A DNA stretch of 64,000 nucleotides. It comes from Tissierella sp032104385. Lineage in GTDB: Bacteria; Bacillota; Clostridia; Tissierellales; Tissierellaceae. Within the stretch, counting starts at the first letter, position 1, and each line of letters opens with the position of its first letter. The stretch spans positions 62,001 through 126,000 of the forward strand of contig NZ_DAMCHJ010000005.1 in NCBI RefSeq assembly GCF_032104385.1, read 5' to 3'. Under the pieces are notes generated by a model. The model saw nothing but the letters and a program-made list of their open reading frames with translations. It was not told where the DNA came from and searched no databases. The position numbers were made by a program, and so were the translations under genes. Below, piece by piece: positions 43,221 to 52,436 of this stretch.

Positions 43221-44372
43221 ATGTTAAAATTTGAAAGCATAATAGATGCTGTCACTTCTAGAATGGGGGCAATATTTGTAAGTCAACAACGCTGCTCAAG
43301 GATACGTTCTCCTTTGAGTAAATGTAGTAAATGTATAGATATTTGCCCAACAAATGGAATAGATATTAAAAATACGCAAGTTAATCTTAATGATAACTGT
43401 GTTGAATGTGGACTTTGTGCATCAGTATGTCCCAATGGTGCTATATCCATTCAAGAACCAACGGAATTAAATCTATATAACTATATAGTAGAGAGGGGAA
43501 AAGCAAATAACAAAGTAGCTTTAACTTGTAGGAAAAATGGTAATATATCAAATGATATTTTTAGGGTGCCTTGTTTAGGAAGTCTGACTTTAGAATTTCT
43601 ATTAGGTATAGACATTTTACCCTTTGAAGTGAATAGTGTTTTTTCTGAAGAAATATGTAAGAAATGCGATGTGGACAATGGAATTAATTGTTATTTGAGT
43701 AATATGGAAAAGGTAAGAAAAATTGAGAGAACTCTAAATCTAGAAGGGAACTCTATAAAATATGTAAAAACTATTCCTAAAATCAAGAAAAACAAGATAT
43801 TAAATGATAAGGAATTTGATGATGAGAGAAGGGAATTTTTATTTTCAGCTTTTAAATCACTTAAGAAACTGCCTAGTTTTGCAATAAAATACATATTAGG
43901 CTCCAATGGGGAAGAAAAAAAGTCTAGAGAAATAGCTCCAAATCCAACCATTTCAAAATATCCAATATTAACTAAGGTTCTCAATGAGGAAAAAAATAAA
44001 TTAGCATCTAATGTTGAAATGATGGATTATTTAAAGCCCTCATTAAAAGGAGTATGTAATTTTTGCAGGGCTTGTGTCATACTTTGTCCTATGGGGGCAT
44101 TAAAATATAAAGAGGAAGGGGACAAGCTAGATATATTGTTAATAAATGAAGCTTGTACTGGTTGCGGATTATGTGCTGAGGTTTGCTATTATAAATCATT
44201 AGAATTGAAACCTAAAAAGGTAGATGATTTTATATTAATGGAGCCAAAGATACTTGCTAGTGGAACTAAACAAAAATGTAGTATATGTAAGCAAATAATC
44301 ACAGCTAGTGAAACTACAGAGTTTTGCTTATCTTGTATAAAATCTGGAAAAGGGCATGGGAGGCAAATATGA
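43221..44372 (+). CDS. Polyferredoxin with a C-terminal cysteine knuckle
   Basis: This 383-residue cytosolic protein has two [4Fe-4S] motifs near the N-terminus (CSKCIDICP, CVECGLCASVCP), two more near residues 277 and 311 (CNFCRACVILCP, CTGCGLCAEVC), and a closing CSICK...CLSC zinc-ribbon-like pair. The 180-residue middle contains CRKNG, CLGS and CKKCD motifs and may bind another cofactor. No membrane segment is present. Its position between the reductase genes and the sensor genes suggests a role in supplying electrons or in maturation; the function is inferred. ATG at 43221 has GGAGAG eight bases upstream. Confidence 0.75.
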   Translation: MLKFESIIDAVTSRMGAIFVSQQRCSRIRSPLSKCSKCIDICPTNGIDIKNTQVNLNDNCVECGLCASVCPNGAISIQEPTELNLYNYIVERGKANNKVALTCRKNGNISNDIFRVPCLGSLTLEFLLGIDILPFEVNSVFSEEICKKCDVDNGINCYLSNMEKVRKIERTLNLEGNSIKYVKTIPKIKKNKILNDKEFDDERREFLFSAFKSLKKLPSFAIKYILGSNGEEKKSREIAPNPTISKYPILTKVLNEEKNKLASNVEMMDYLKPSLKGVCNFCRACVILCPMGALKYKEEGDKLDILLINEACTGCGLCAEVCYYKSLELKPKKVDDFILMEPKILASGTKQKCSICKQIITASETTEFCLSCIKSGKGHGRQI

Positions 44373-45379
44373 AAAAATCCATAATAGGAATAATACTATT
44401 AATAGTATTATTGGTAATATCTATTCCCCATATAGAAAAGGCATTAGATAAGTATCTTAATAAAGGTACAAATGTGAAATATAGAATTGGAGTTATTACT
44501 GCTACAGATATTAGAATGGGAAAAGTTGAAGCAATGATAGATGGATTATATCATTATGGATACAAGGAAGACGAGTTGGAAATTATTATAAAAAATGCTA
44601 AGGGTGATAGGAGTAAGCTTGACTCCTTTGCAGAAGAATTAGTCGAAGAAAATGTAGATATTATTATAACTACTGGAACCTTTGAAACATCTGCTGCTAA
44701 AAAATATGCAGATAATAAGGAAATACCCATAATATTTATAGGTGTAAGCTGTACTGTAGAACTTGGCTTTATAGAGGATATAATTTCACCAGGATGTAAT
44801 ATAACAGGAGTTGATAGTCATTATGTTAGGCTATCTGGTAAAAGATTGGAGTTTTTAAAGAGAATAGTACCAGATACTAAAAATGTATTGATATTATATA
44901 ATCCATTAACCACACCTTTTGGTCCAAGTTCAAAGTTCTTGTATGAGGCGGCTGATAAACTTAAAATAGAATTAGAACTGATTTCAGTTACAAATAGGGA
45001 TGAAATTATTGAAACTATATCTGAAAATCATAATAAGTTTGACGGTATAATGTTAATGTGTAGTTTACTATTTGAATCAACAATTGAAGATATAGTAGCT
45101 GCATCACTAGAATATAAGATTCCTGTTATGGGTGTTAATGATACTCAAGTTGAGAAGGGGATACTGGCATTTTATGGCAGTACCAATTATAATGAAGGTT
45201 TTCAATCTGCTAGATTGGTAGCGAATATTCTTGAAGGCCAAAATCCAAAAATAATCCCAATAGAGTCTCCGGAAAATTTGGAGCTTCATATAAATGTAGA
45301 TACAGCTAAAGCATTAGGGATAGAAATTGATTATTCTAAGATGACCTTTGTAGATAAATTTGTAAAAACTGAAAGGTAG
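44369..45379 (+). CDS. ABC-type substrate-binding protein, probably sensory
   Basis: This 336-residue protein has an N-terminal hydrophobic anchor (about residues 4-20) with no lipobox, then a periplasmic-binding-fold domain of the ABC_sub_bind family (IGVITATDIRMGKVEAMIDGL, IIITTGTFETSAAKKYAD, PVMGVNDTQVEKGILAFYGS, in short pieces). No permease or ATPase gene is adjacent. Its start overlaps the stop codon of the polyferredoxin gene and its stop lies six bases before a sensor kinase gene. It is therefore more likely a signal-capturing component for the kinase, like TorT or the TtrS sensor half, than a transporter part. Confidence 0.82.
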   Translation: MKKSIIGIILLIVLLVISIPHIEKALDKYLNKGTNVKYRIGVITATDIRMGKVEAMIDGLYHYGYKEDELEIIIKNAKGDRSKLDSFAEELVEENVDIIITTGTFETSAAKKYADNKEIPIIFIGVSCTVELGFIEDIISPGCNITGVDSHYVRLSGKRLEFLKRIVPDTKNVLILYNPLTTPFGPSSKFLYEAADKLKIELELISVTNRDEIIETISENHNKFDGIMLMCSLLFESTIEDIVAASLEYKIPVMGVNDTQVEKGILAFYGSTNYNEGFQSARLVANILEGQNPKIIPIESPENLELHINVDTAKALGIEIDYSKMTFVDKFVKTER

Positions 45380-45385
45380 AATTAT

Positions 45386-47263
45386 ATGGGAGGAAATAGG
45401 GAAGGAAAAATAAAAAAACATTTTTTAGTTAGCATAAAATCTAAATTGATTTTTATGATGCTTGGTGTATCTATTATCCCATTAATATTATTGGCTTTGA
45501 TTAATATTAAGACATTAAAAAATGAAGTAGAAGAGTCTATACATAAAGAACATGAACTAACTGCATCAAAAATATCACAGACAGTAGTTGAAATGGTAAA
45601 GACAACACAGGAGTCATTGGAAACTATGGGCATGACAAATTTAGGATTATTTGATGGTGATAATAAATATAATAGAGAAGATATAATATATAGGATGTTA
45701 AAAAGATATCATCATTTAGAGGAGATATCTATGATAGCTCCCAATGGTATGGAATTAGTAAAAATATCAAAAAGATATGCCATTTCTCCCAAAGAGTTGA
45801 GAAATATTTCTGAAGAGAAAAAATTTCAAATCCTAAAGCAGGGAAACTTGTATATTGGAAAACCAGAAATAGATTTAGATAATCAAATTGTTTTTGAACT
45901 GGGAATTCCAGTTGGTGGAAATCAAGAATATTTAACGGGGGCTATTATAGCAAAGATGAGTCTTAGACAAATAATGAAAAAGATAAACTCCACAAAGACA
46001 AAAGAAGGAAGTTATATTATTTTAATAGATGATGCAGGCTCTTTAATTGGTCACTCTGACTATAGCCAAGTGACTAGAGGACAAGATGTAACTAAAAGTA
46101 GAGGAGTTAAAAATCTACTCAAGATTAAAACAGAAAAAGATAAGGATTCAAAATATGAAAAGTTTGAAACTATGATTTATGAATCTTATTTAGGAGAGAA
46201 TGTTTTAGGAGTATATGGTTTAATTCCAATAGTTGATTGGGGAGTAGTAGTTGAGCAGCCTTTGGATAGTGCTTATGCTAACATTAGATTGGTCATAGCT
46301 AAGATTGGAATTACTTTTGTATTGACCATATTAATGATTGCTTTATTTGGCTCTTTTCTAATATATCTTTTTATGAAGCCAGTGGAGGAACTAGAGAAGG
46401 GTGTTGATTCTGTAAAAAGTGGAAATTTTGACTATAAAATATCAAGACGAAATAATGATGAAATTGGGAAAGTAATAGAAGCATTTAATGATATGACAGA
46501 AGAAATTAAGAAAAGAAGAGAAAATGAAAGTTTAATAATGATAGCAGAAAAAAGGGCAGCAATAGGTACCTTAGCAGCTGGAGTAGCACATGAAATTAAT
46601 AATCCTATGAATAATTTGGGATTTTATGCAACTGATTTATTGGAAAGATTGGAAACAGAGGATATAAACTTTTTATATAGTAACAAGATTATACAAAATT
46701 ATTTAGAAATAATAAAGGAACAAATTAGCAGATGTTCAGCAATTACTCAGAATTTATTAAAATTTTCCAGGGAATCAAAGGTTAATATTAAATTAGTTAA
46801 TATATCTAAGATAATTGAAGATATTTTAAAATTAATGGAACATAGATTAAAGAAGCAGAATATAGATATTGTATTTAAAATAGATTCAATAGAACCTATA
46901 ATATTAGCAGATGAATCTCAAATGCAGCAAATGTTGTTAAATATAATAACTAATGCAGTAGATGCTATGGAAGATAAAGGGACATTAACAATAGATATTA
47001 AGGAAATAGATGATAATTTACTATTATTATCAATATCTGACACCGGATATGGTATAAAGGAACAAGATAAAGGAAGAATATTTGACCCTTTTTATACAAC
47101 AAAACCAATTGGCAAGGGAACTGGGTTAGGTTTATCAATTAGCCAAGCTATAGTTGAAAGGATGAGAGGCTCTATTGAAATACATAGTAAAGAAAATATA
47201 GGGACTAAAGTATTGATAAAACTTCCAATTTCTAAGGAGGTGGAGGGAAATGGAGAATTTTAA
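45386..47263 (+). CDS. Membrane sensor histidine kinase (NtrB-like)
   Basis: This 625-residue kinase has a membrane helix at about residues 20-42, an extracytoplasmic Cache-like sensor of about 260 residues, a second helix (305-328), a HAMP linker, then a dimerisation domain with phospho-acceptor His402 in GVAHEINNPMNN, and a HATPase domain (NIITNAVDAM, DTGYGIKEQDKGRIFDPFYTTK, GTGLGLS). It should phosphorylate the response regulator encoded next, whose gene overlaps it by 14 bases. The signal probably comes with the binding protein encoded just upstream, and the output is the reductase operon. Confidence 0.92.
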   Translation: MGGNREGKIKKHFLVSIKSKLIFMMLGVSIIPLILLALINIKTLKNEVEESIHKEHELTASKISQTVVEMVKTTQESLETMGMTNLGLFDGDNKYNREDIIYRMLKRYHHLEEISMIAPNGMELVKISKRYAISPKELRNISEEKKFQILKQGNLYIGKPEIDLDNQIVFELGIPVGGNQEYLTGAIIAKMSLRQIMKKINSTKTKEGSYIILIDDAGSLIGHSDYSQVTRGQDVTKSRGVKNLLKIKTEKDKDSKYEKFETMIYESYLGENVLGVYGLIPIVDWGVVVEQPLDSAYANIRLVIAKIGITFVLTILMIALFGSFLIYLFMKPVEELEKGVDSVKSGNFDYKISRRNNDEIGKVIEAFNDMTEEIKKRRENESLIMIAEKRAAIGTLAAGVAHEINNPMNNLGFYATDLLERLETEDINFLYSNKIIQNYLEIIKEQISRCSAITQNLLKFSRESKVNIKLVNISKIIEDILKLMEHRLKKQNIDIVFKIDSIEPIILADESQMQQMLLNIITNAVDAMEDKGTLTIDIKEIDDNLLLLSISDTGYGIKEQDKGRIFDPFYTTKPIGKGTGLGLSISQAIVERMRGSIEIHSKENIGTKVLIKLPISKEVEGNGEF

Positions 47264-48578
47264 ATTATTAATAGTAGATGATGAAGAAACATTTATTGAA
47301 GTATTAAGGGACAGATTGACTAGAAAAGGGCTCAATGTCAAAGCTGTTAATTCAGGATTAGATGCAATAAAATTAGTTGAAGAAGAAGAGTTTGATGTAG
47401 CTTTATTTGATATAATGATGGATAAAATAAATGGATTAGAATTATTAGATAAGGTAAAGAAAATACAGCCAAATATGGAGATAATTATGTTGACTGGATA
47501 TGGAACAATAGAATCTGCAATAGAGGCAATGAGAAAAGGTGCTTATGATTATTTGTCTAAGCCTGTAAATCCTATTGAATTAGAGTTAGTTTTAAAGAGA
47601 GCTGCGGAGAAAAAAAGACTTCAAGGATATAATGAAAGCCTTGTTGAAAATATTAAACTTATAAATGATAAAAAAGAGATTATTGGGGAATCTCCAGTAA
47701 TGATGAATTTAAAGTATATAATAGAAAAAGCCTGTGATAGTCATTTGCCAGTTTTAATATTAGGGGAAAGTGGGACAGGGAAAGATTTAGTAGCTAATGC
47801 ATTACATTATAAAAGTTGCAGAAGAGATAAGCCATTTATTCCAATAAATGCAGGTGCTATCCCTGGAGAACTGTTAGAAAGTGAATTATTTGGTCATGTA
47901 AAGGGAGCTTTTACTGGCGCTCATACTAATAAAAAGGGATTAGTAGAAATAGCCAATGGGGGAACTCTATTTCTAGATGAAATTGGAGATATGGATCCTT
48001 CCTTACAGGTAAAATTATTACGTTTCTTGGATACAGGAGAATTTAGACCTGTAGGAGGGACTATGACAAAAAAGACTACTGTAAGAGTGGTTACGGCAAC
48101 AAATAAGAATTTAGAAGAAGCAATTTATAATGGAAGTTTTAGGGAAGATTTATTTTATAGATTAAGTGTAGTTACTATTTCAGTACCTCCTTTGAGAAAA
48201 CGTGGGAATGATATACTTATTCTTGCTAATTATTTTTTAAATAAAAACTTAAATAATAAAAAGGAGTTAAGAGAAGAAACAAAAAGATTTTTATTAGATT
48301 ATGATTTTCCAGGGAATGTAAGGGAATTAGCAAATTTCATTGATAGAGGAGTATTATTATCTAAAGGAAATGAGATTTTTCCTAGGGATTTACTTCCAAA
48401 TTTAAACAATGCTGAAACTCCTCAGCAAAAATACATCTCTCTAGACGATGTGGAAAAAGAGCATATTAGCAATATATTAAAACTAGTTGATTGGGATAAG
48501 CCAGAAGCCGCAAAAATGTTAAATATTGGGTTAAGAACACTATATAGAAAAATAGAAAAGTATAAATTAGAACCATAG
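47250..48578 (+). CDS. NtrC-family response regulator, sigma-54 activator
   Basis: This 442-residue protein has a receiver domain with phospho-acceptor Asp54, an AAA+ domain with Walker A GESGTGKD and the sigma-54 contact motif GAFTGA followed by H, Walker B TLFLDEIGDM, and a C-terminal Fis-type helix-turn-helix (AAKMLNIGLRTLYRKIEKY). It is the likely activator of the -24/-12 promoter at 38427, through the dyads at 38268-38314. It is co-translated with its kinase. A promoter for the following cofactor genes may lie in the 135-base gap after it. Confidence 0.93.
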   Translation: MENFKLLIVDDEETFIEVLRDRLTRKGLNVKAVNSGLDAIKLVEEEEFDVALFDIMMDKINGLELLDKVKKIQPNMEIIMLTGYGTIESAIEAMRKGAYDYLSKPVNPIELELVLKRAAEKKRLQGYNESLVENIKLINDKKEIIGESPVMMNLKYIIEKACDSHLPVLILGESGTGKDLVANALHYKSCRRDKPFIPINAGAIPGELLESELFGHVKGAFTGAHTNKKGLVEIANGGTLFLDEIGDMDPSLQVKLLRFLDTGEFRPVGGTMTKKTTVRVVTATNKNLEEAIYNGSFREDLFYRLSVVTISVPPLRKRGNDILILANYFLNKNLNNKKELREETKRFLLDYDFPGNVRELANFIDRGVLLSKGNEIFPRDLLPNLNNAETPQQKYISLDDVEKEHISNILKLVDWDKPEAAKMLNIGLRTLYRKIEKYKLEP

Positions 48579-48713
48579 TAATATTAATGTTAAAATAATA
48601 TATGGGGAAAAATAAATGAATTCTAAAATAGATACAATTGCAATCTAGTATGATATAATTGAAATATTTAAAATAGTTAAGGATTATATAAATTTATCCA
48701 TGAGGTGATTGAG

Positions 48714-49736
48714 ATGAAAGTAGTAAAAGTAGAAGAGGCTGTTGGCATGGTATTAGGTCATGATATAACAGAAATAGTACCTGGAGAGTTTAAAGGAGTG
48801 GCATTTAAAAAAGGCCATATTATACAGGAGACGGACATCGAAAGACTTCTTAGAATAGGGAAGGAACATATATATATATTTGAAATAGATGAAAATACAT
48901 TACATGAAGATGATGCAGCTATAGCTATAGGAAACTTAATTTGTGGTGAAGGAATTTATTTTACTGAGCCTAAAGAAGGCAAGATTAATATAATGCCAAA
49001 GTATAAGGGATTGTTAAAGATAAATAGAGAAGTATTGGACGAAATAAATGATTTGGGAGATATGATTTTAGCCACTATACATGGAAATAGATTAATAGAG
49101 GAAGGTCATTTAATAGGAGGTTTTAGAGTTATTCCTTTAATTATTGAGAAGGAAAAAATAGCTGCAGCAGAAAAAATACTTAAGGAAAAGGGTCCAATAT
49201 TTGAAGTCAAACCTTTTAAAAAATTAAGAACAGCTTTAATTATTACTGGCTCTGAAGTGTATAAAGGTAGAATCGAGGATAAATTTGGTCCGGTTATAGA
49301 AAGAAAGGTTAAAACTTTTGATTCGGAAATCTTCTATAAAACCATAGTACCAGATGAACTAGATATTATTAAAGATGAAATTATTAAATCAAAGAATATG
49401 GAAGCAGAGCTTATAATAGTTACTGGAGGAATGTCAGTAGATCCAGACGATAAAACTCCTGGTGCAATTAAAGCAACTGGATCCAATATAGTATCCTATG
49501 GTACTCCAGTATTACCTGGTGCCATGCTGCTTGTTGCTTACCTAGATAATATTCCAGTAATGGGGCTTCCAGGATGTGTAATGTTTGCACATACTACAGC
49601 CTTTGATTTATTGCTGCCAAGGGTTTGTGCAGGTGAAAAAATTTTTCGTAAGGATATTACAAGTCTTGGTTATGGAGGGCAATGTTTAAGTTGTAAAATT
49701 TGTACCTTCCCAGATTGTCATTTTGGGAAAAATTAA
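48714..49736 (+). CDS. MoeA/MogA-like molybdopterin-binding protein
   Basis: This 340-residue protein has a short N-terminal domain unlike MoeA, then a molybdopterin-binding domain at about residues 170-310 with IITGSEVYKGRIEDKFGP, IIVTGGMSVDPDDKTPGAI and MGLPGCVMFAHTTAFDLLLP. The tail contains four cysteines (CLSCKICTFPDCHFG) that could bind a metal or cluster. It may bind the cofactor for transfer or sensing; it precedes a true moeA gene and so is not a simple duplicate. ATG at 48714 is set by GAGGTG six bases upstream. Confidence 0.78.
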   Translation: MKVVKVEEAVGMVLGHDITEIVPGEFKGVAFKKGHIIQETDIERLLRIGKEHIYIFEIDENTLHEDDAAIAIGNLICGEGIYFTEPKEGKINIMPKYKGLLKINREVLDEINDLGDMILATIHGNRLIEEGHLIGGFRVIPLIIEKEKIAAAEKILKEKGPIFEVKPFKKLRTALIITGSEVYKGRIEDKFGPVIERKVKTFDSEIFYKTIVPDELDIIKDEIIKSKNMEAELIIVTGGMSVDPDDKTPGAIKATGSNIVSYGTPVLPGAMLLVAYLDNIPVMGLPGCVMFAHTTAFDLLLPRVCAGEKIFRKDITSLGYGGQCLSCKICTFPDCHFGKN

Positions 49737-49746
49737 GGAGGAAAAA

Positions 49747-50979
49747 ATGTTAACTAATATATCCATAGAAAAGGCAAATGAAATACTTTTAAGTCAGGAT
49801 ATTAAAATAAATACAATAAATATACCTATTTTAGAAAGCTTAGGATATGTTTTAGGAGAGAATATTATATCTGATATGAATATGCCCCCATTTGATAGAT
49901 CTCCCCTTGATGGATATGCCTTAAAGTCTGAAGACATAAAAGAGGCTACAGAAGAAAGTCCTGTGGACTTAGAAGTGATAGATTATATTCCAGCGGGATA
50001 TGTGAGTTCCAAGAAAATAGAAAATGGGCAAGCTATAAGAATTATGACAGGAGCTAAAATACCTGAAGGTGCAGATATTATAATTAAATATGAGGATACG
50101 GAGTTTACAGAGAAGAATGTTAAAATATTTAACTATCTTAAACCTAATTCAAATATAGTTAAAATGGGAGAAGATATAGAAATAGGAGATATTGTCCTTA
50201 AGAAAGGTCATATTATTGGTCCAGCTGATATAGGAATATTGGCAACATTAGGAAGAACTATGGTGGAAGTTTATTCAAAACCCAAAGTAGCTATTTTGGC
50301 TACTGGTGATGAACTCATAGATATTGATGAGATACCTAAGGAAGGAAAAATAAGGAATAGTAATTCCTATACTATAGCAGCACAAGTAATGAAATTAGGT
50401 GGAGAACCTATAGTCCTTGGAATATGTAATGATAAACTAGAGGATATAAAATGTGAATTAAAATCTAGCTTAGAATGGGCAGATATAATTATAACAACTG
50501 GCGGAGTTTCTGTAGGAGATGCAGATTTAGTTAAAGAGGCATTTCAGGAAATAGGAGGAGAGGTTTTATTTTGGAAGGTAAGAGTGAAGCCAGGTACACC
50601 TATTGCAGTGGCAAAATATGATAATAAATTAATATTTGGACTATCTGGCAATCCTGCGGCAGCAAGTATAACATTTGAAAAATTTGTGAGACCAACCATA
50701 CTTAGGCTTATGGGAAAAACAAAATATGATTTGATGAAGATAGAATCTACATTGGAAAGTGAGTTTGCCAAAGTAAGTAATCAGAATAGATATGTTAGGG
50801 CAATAACTTATTACAGAGATGGACAGTTTTTCACTAAACTTCCTAGTAAGCATAGTTCAGGAGTTTTATCATCCTTATCAGGCACCAACTCATTATTTTA
50901 TATAAAGGCTGGTACTGGTCCTTATAAAAATGGAGATAAAATAGAGGTTGAAATATTGGATTGTTCGGAGGTACTGTAA
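49747..50979 (+). CDS. moeA: Molybdopterin molybdenumtransferase MoeA
   Basis: This 410-residue enzyme inserts molybdenum (or tungsten) into adenylylated molybdopterin. It has the MoeA domain order: N-terminal segment with PPFDRSPLDGYALKS, a beta domain with RIMTGAKIPEGADIIIKYEDT, the MoCF-binding domain with IITTGGVSVGDADLVKEAF and LSGNPAAASITFE, and a C-terminal barrel. ATG at 49747 follows TTAAGGAGG that spans the previous stop codon. The next gene overlaps by one base. Confidence 0.95.
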   Translation: MLTNISIEKANEILLSQDIKINTINIPILESLGYVLGENIISDMNMPPFDRSPLDGYALKSEDIKEATEESPVDLEVIDYIPAGYVSSKKIENGQAIRIMTGAKIPEGADIIIKYEDTEFTEKNVKIFNYLKPNSNIVKMGEDIEIGDIVLKKGHIIGPADIGILATLGRTMVEVYSKPKVAILATGDELIDIDEIPKEGKIRNSNSYTIAAQVMKLGGEPIVLGICNDKLEDIKCELKSSLEWADIIITTGGVSVGDADLVKEAFQEIGGEVLFWKVRVKPGTPIAVAKYDNKLIFGLSGNPAAASITFEKFVRPTILRLMGKTKYDLMKIESTLESEFAKVSNQNRYVRAITYYRDGQFFTKLPSKHSSGVLSSLSGTNSLFYIKAGTGPYKNGDKIEVEILDCSEVL

Positions 50980-51470
50980 TGATACCTGTATTTTCAATTG
51001 TTGGAAGTAAGTCCAATACTGGAAAAACTACTATCCTTTGTAAGATAATAGAGGAACTAAAAAATAGAGGATATAAAGTGGCAACAATAAAACATCATAC
51101 GGGAGATTTTGAAATAGATCAACCAGAGAAAGACACATGGCAACATGGACAAGCAGGAGCTGATACTGTTATTATATCCTCGCCAGTTAAGATGGCAAAG
51201 ATTGAAAAGGTACAGCAAGAATATAAGTTAGATGAGATAATTAACCGAATTCAGAATGTTGATATTATCATAACTGAAGGATATAAAAAGGAAAACAAGC
51301 CTAAATTAGAAGTAATTAGAAAAGAAATTTCAGAAAATCTTATTACCAAAGAGGAAGAATTATTTGGAATAGTTACAGATTTTCCATTAAAGAATGAAAT
51401 ACCACAGTTTGATTTTGAGCAGGTAGAAGATATAGTAAATCTTATAGAAGAAAAATTTTTTAAGAAATAA
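50979..51470 (+). CDS. mobB: Molybdopterin-guanine dinucleotide biosynthesis protein MobB
   Basis: This 163-residue P-loop GTP-binding protein assists MobA in making the guanine dinucleotide cofactor. The Walker A motif is GSKSNTGKTT, followed by VATIKHHTGDFEIDQPEKDTW in two pieces typical of MobB and the GADTVIISSP segment. It is translationally coupled to moeA (TAATG). MobA itself is encoded 16 kb upstream, at the end of the formate dehydrogenase operon. Confidence 0.93.
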   Translation: MIPVFSIVGSKSNTGKTTILCKIIEELKNRGYKVATIKHHTGDFEIDQPEKDTWQHGQAGADTVIISSPVKMAKIEKVQQEYKLDEIINRIQNVDIIITEGYKKENKPKLEVIRKEISENLITKEEELFGIVTDFPLKNEIPQFDFEQVEDIVNLIEEKFFKK

Positions 51471-51496
51471 TCTTAAATAAAAGAGGAGGCATTTAT

Positions 51497-51685
51497 ATGT
51501 TTGGTAAAATAGGTGCTACAGAATTAGTATTAATACTTGGAATTGCTTTAGTGGTTTTTGGACCCGGAAAACTTCCAGAAGTAGGAAAGGCTTTTGGAAA
51601 GGCAATAGGAGAGTTTAAGAATCATGCTAATAAAATATCTGAAGATGGGGTTGATTTAGATAGTAATAAGGAGGACAAGGAATAA
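51497..51685 (+). CDS. tatA: Twin-arginine translocase subunit TatA (second copy)
   Basis: This 62-residue protein is near-identical in plan to the TatA at 42891: membrane helix, FGPGKLPEVGKAFGKAIGEF hinge and amphipathic helix, acidic tail. It lies 31 bases upstream of tatC and so is the copy made with the TatC receptor. No tatB is present, as is usual for minimal Gram-positive TatAC systems. Confidence 0.95.
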   Translation: MFGKIGATELVLILGIALVVFGPGKLPEVGKAFGKAIGEFKNHANKISEDGVDLDSNKEDKE

Positions 51686-51716
51686 ACGAAAACCATAGAC
51701 TTTAGGAGGATATTTT

Positions 51717-52436
51717 ATGGAAGATAAACAGCTTACTCTTGTAGAGCATCTGAGTGAGTTAAGAAAAAGAATTATTATAATTTTCATAGCTATAATATTA
51801 GGGTCTTTTTTAGGCTATAAATATATTAATATAATTATTCAATATATGGTTAAGCCGGCAAAAAATTTGGAGTTTATTTATTTAAGCCCGCCTGAGCTTT
51901 TTATAGCCTATATTAAGATTGCTATAATATTTGGAATAGTAATTTCTTCTCCAATAAGTTTAATGCAAATATGGTTATTTGTAAAACCAGGACTTAAAAA
52001 AAATGAACGGAGATATTTATTATTTTCCTTATATATGGGTATAATCTTTTTCTTAATAGGTGTAATATTTGCATATTTAGTAATAATTCCAATAACTATA
52101 GATTTTTTTACCCAAGTTTCTGTAAAGCAGATAAGTCCATTATTTTCTTTTGATAGATATTTGAGTTTTATTTCTTCAATGGTCTTTTCATTTGGAGTAG
52201 TATTTGAATTACCATTGTTGATAATATTATTAACACAAGTAAATCTTGTTACAGCGAAGACACTAAAAAAATATAGAAAGATAGTAATTTTACTAATATT
52301 TATTTTAGCCGCCGTATTGACTCCGCCAGACGTAGTATCACAAATGTTATTGGCTTTACCAATGGTATTTTTATATGAATTTAGTATATGGATTTCAGCA
52401 GCAATAGGAAAACGAAAAAACAAAAAAGGTGATTAG
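51717..52436 (+). CDS. tatC: Twin-arginine translocase subunit TatC
   Basis: This 239-residue protein has six membrane helices and the TatC hallmarks: LVEHLSELRKRI at the N-terminus, YLSPPELFIAYIKIA, and the FGVVFELPLLI segment with its conserved glutamate, ending in AVLTPPDVVSQMLLALP. TatC recognises twin-arginine signals. The only clear twin-arginine protein in this window is the selenocysteine reductase, which is its likely main cargo. The stop codon touches the moaA start. Confidence 0.96.
   Translation: MEDKQLTLVEHLSELRKRIIIIFIAIILGSFLGYKYINIIIQYMVKPAKNLEFIYLSPPELFIAYIKIAIIFGIVISSPISLMQIWLFVKPGLKKNERRYLLFSLYMGIIFFLIGVIFAYLVIIPITIDFFTQVSVKQISPLFSFDRYLSFISSMVFSFGVVFELPLLIILLTQVNLVTAKTLKKYRKIVILLIFILAAVLTPPDVVSQMLLALPMVFLYEFSIWISAAIGKRKNKKGD

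Noticed and set aside
44369..45379. Binding protein as part of an ABC importer
   Set aside because: No permease or ATPase gene lies nearby and the gene is coupled to a sensor kinase, so a sensory role is favoured.
51908..52423. Long (171-codon) open frame antisense to tatC
   Set aside because: It arises from the AT-rich hydrophobic codons of tatC; tatC has all family motifs and the antisense product resembles nothing.
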